From Planococcus circulans (GTDB taxonomy: Bacteria > Bacillota > Bacilli > Bacillales_A > Planococcaceae): a DNA stretch of 64,000 nt. The notes beneath the pieces were generated by a model that ran no database searches, had not been told where the DNA came from, and saw only the letters and a list, made by a program, of their open reading frames with translations. The stretch covers positions 46,017-110,016 of the forward strand of contig NZ_JAIQCL010000009.1 in the NCBI RefSeq assembly GCF_020023385.1, read 5' to 3'. The translations under genes were made by a program, and so were the position numbers. Each line of letters begins with the position of its first letter. Position 1 is the stretch's first letter. Below are positions 63,889-64,000 of this stretch, one piece after another.

Positions 63889-64000
63889 ATGTTAACTTTA
63901 TACACACGTTCGAACTGTCCATTATGCGATGAAGCCAAACTGATGATCCAGCTCGTTAACGAAGACTTTCCATTGCCTTATCAGGAAGTCGATATCGAAA
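63889..64000 (+). CDS. Glutaredoxin-like protein, N-terminal part (runs off the window)
   Basis: The first 37 residues are visible, starting MLTLYTRSNCPLCDEAKLMI, with a CPLC redox motif at residues 10-13 and the beginning of a thioredoxin fold (YQEVDIE). It fits the small glutaredoxin family (DUF836-like) found in Bacillales. Ribosome-binding site AAGAAGG before the ATG. The rest lies beyond the right edge. Confidence 0.8.
   Translation, partial: MLTLYTRSNCPLCDEAKLMIQLVNEDFPLPYQEVDIE

Noticed and set aside
63747..63932. 61-codon + strand frame before the glutaredoxin-like gene
   Set aside because: It is entirely made of the dispersed repeat and runs into the start of the real gene in another frame.

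Overview
The window is low-to-mid GC Gram-positive chromosome, and gene content and order point to a Planococcaceae-type member of the Bacillales (Planococcus/Planomicrobium-like; inference). Almost every block is a conserved Bacillus subtilis neighbourhood joined in new combinations: yhaO-yhaN-yhaM / prsA / hpr / yhaH / trpP / hit / ecsAB / M20 amidohydrolase; hmoB / hemEHY; yhfH / lplJ / lcfB; comK / yhzC; uvrBA / yvlB; hprK-lgt-yvoD-ppaX-yvoF-hisZGDBHAFI; yvcD-trxB-yvcI-rapZ-glmR-whiA-crh / clpP / tRNA-Arg. I saw no phage, transposase gene, CRISPR array, rRNA or plasmid function.

Layout. 1-11.3 kb: nuclease/ATPase genes and the exoribonuclease YhaM on +, then a leftward run (foldase PrsA, two membrane proteins, the regulator Hpr/ScoC, YhaH, tryptophan transporter TrpP, HIT hydrolase), then EcsAB on +. 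11.3-14.2 kb: M20 hydrolase, cation exchanger and heme monooxygenase HmoB on -. 14.4-18.4 kb: hemEHY (coproporphyrin-dependent heme pathway) with a coupled YtkA-like lipoprotein. 18.4-24.8 kb: a 0.7 kb repeat-rich gap, YhfH, LplJ and a Bce-type antimicrobial-peptide sensing/detoxification operon (RR-HK-ABC-permease). 24.8-31.2 kb: FadR-type operator plus acyl-CoA ligase, S9 peptidase, enoyl-CoA hydratase, UbiB/AarF-like kinase. 31.4-40.6 kb: comK, yhzC, uvrBA, yvlB, a small K+ channel, an M20 peptidase. 40.6-44.1 kb: an inverted-repeat element, DUF1801 protein, TetM/EF-G-like GTPase, amidase. 44.2-54.6 kb: hprK to hisI, a long, mostly overlapping rightward run encoding carbon-catabolite signalling, lipoprotein maturation and complete histidine biosynthesis. 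54.7-62 kb: TPR protein, thioredoxin reductase, envelope/carbon control genes (rapZ, glmR, whiA, crh), clpP, tRNA-Arg(CCG). 62.3-64 kb: LemA/TPM membrane pair and the start of a glutaredoxin-like gene.

The least ordinary DNA is intergenic: a family of MITE-like elements with inverted ends and internal multi-arm palindromes. Two copies show compensatory base changes in their stems; one copy is flanked by a 12-bp direct repeat and supplies the stop codon of its neighbour; one lies just upstream of prsA; one is bracketed by a duplicated terminator. Several regulatory sites can be read directly: GAG triplets over the trpP ribosome-binding site (TRAP-like), a FadR-type operator at lcfB, a CtsR box at clpP, paired ComK-like AT boxes at comK, a possible LexA box at uvrB, an unassigned 17-bp palindrome at hemE, and a hairpin that would cover the ribosome-binding site of the amidase gene. 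All family assignments are from memory of protein families; no database search was run.
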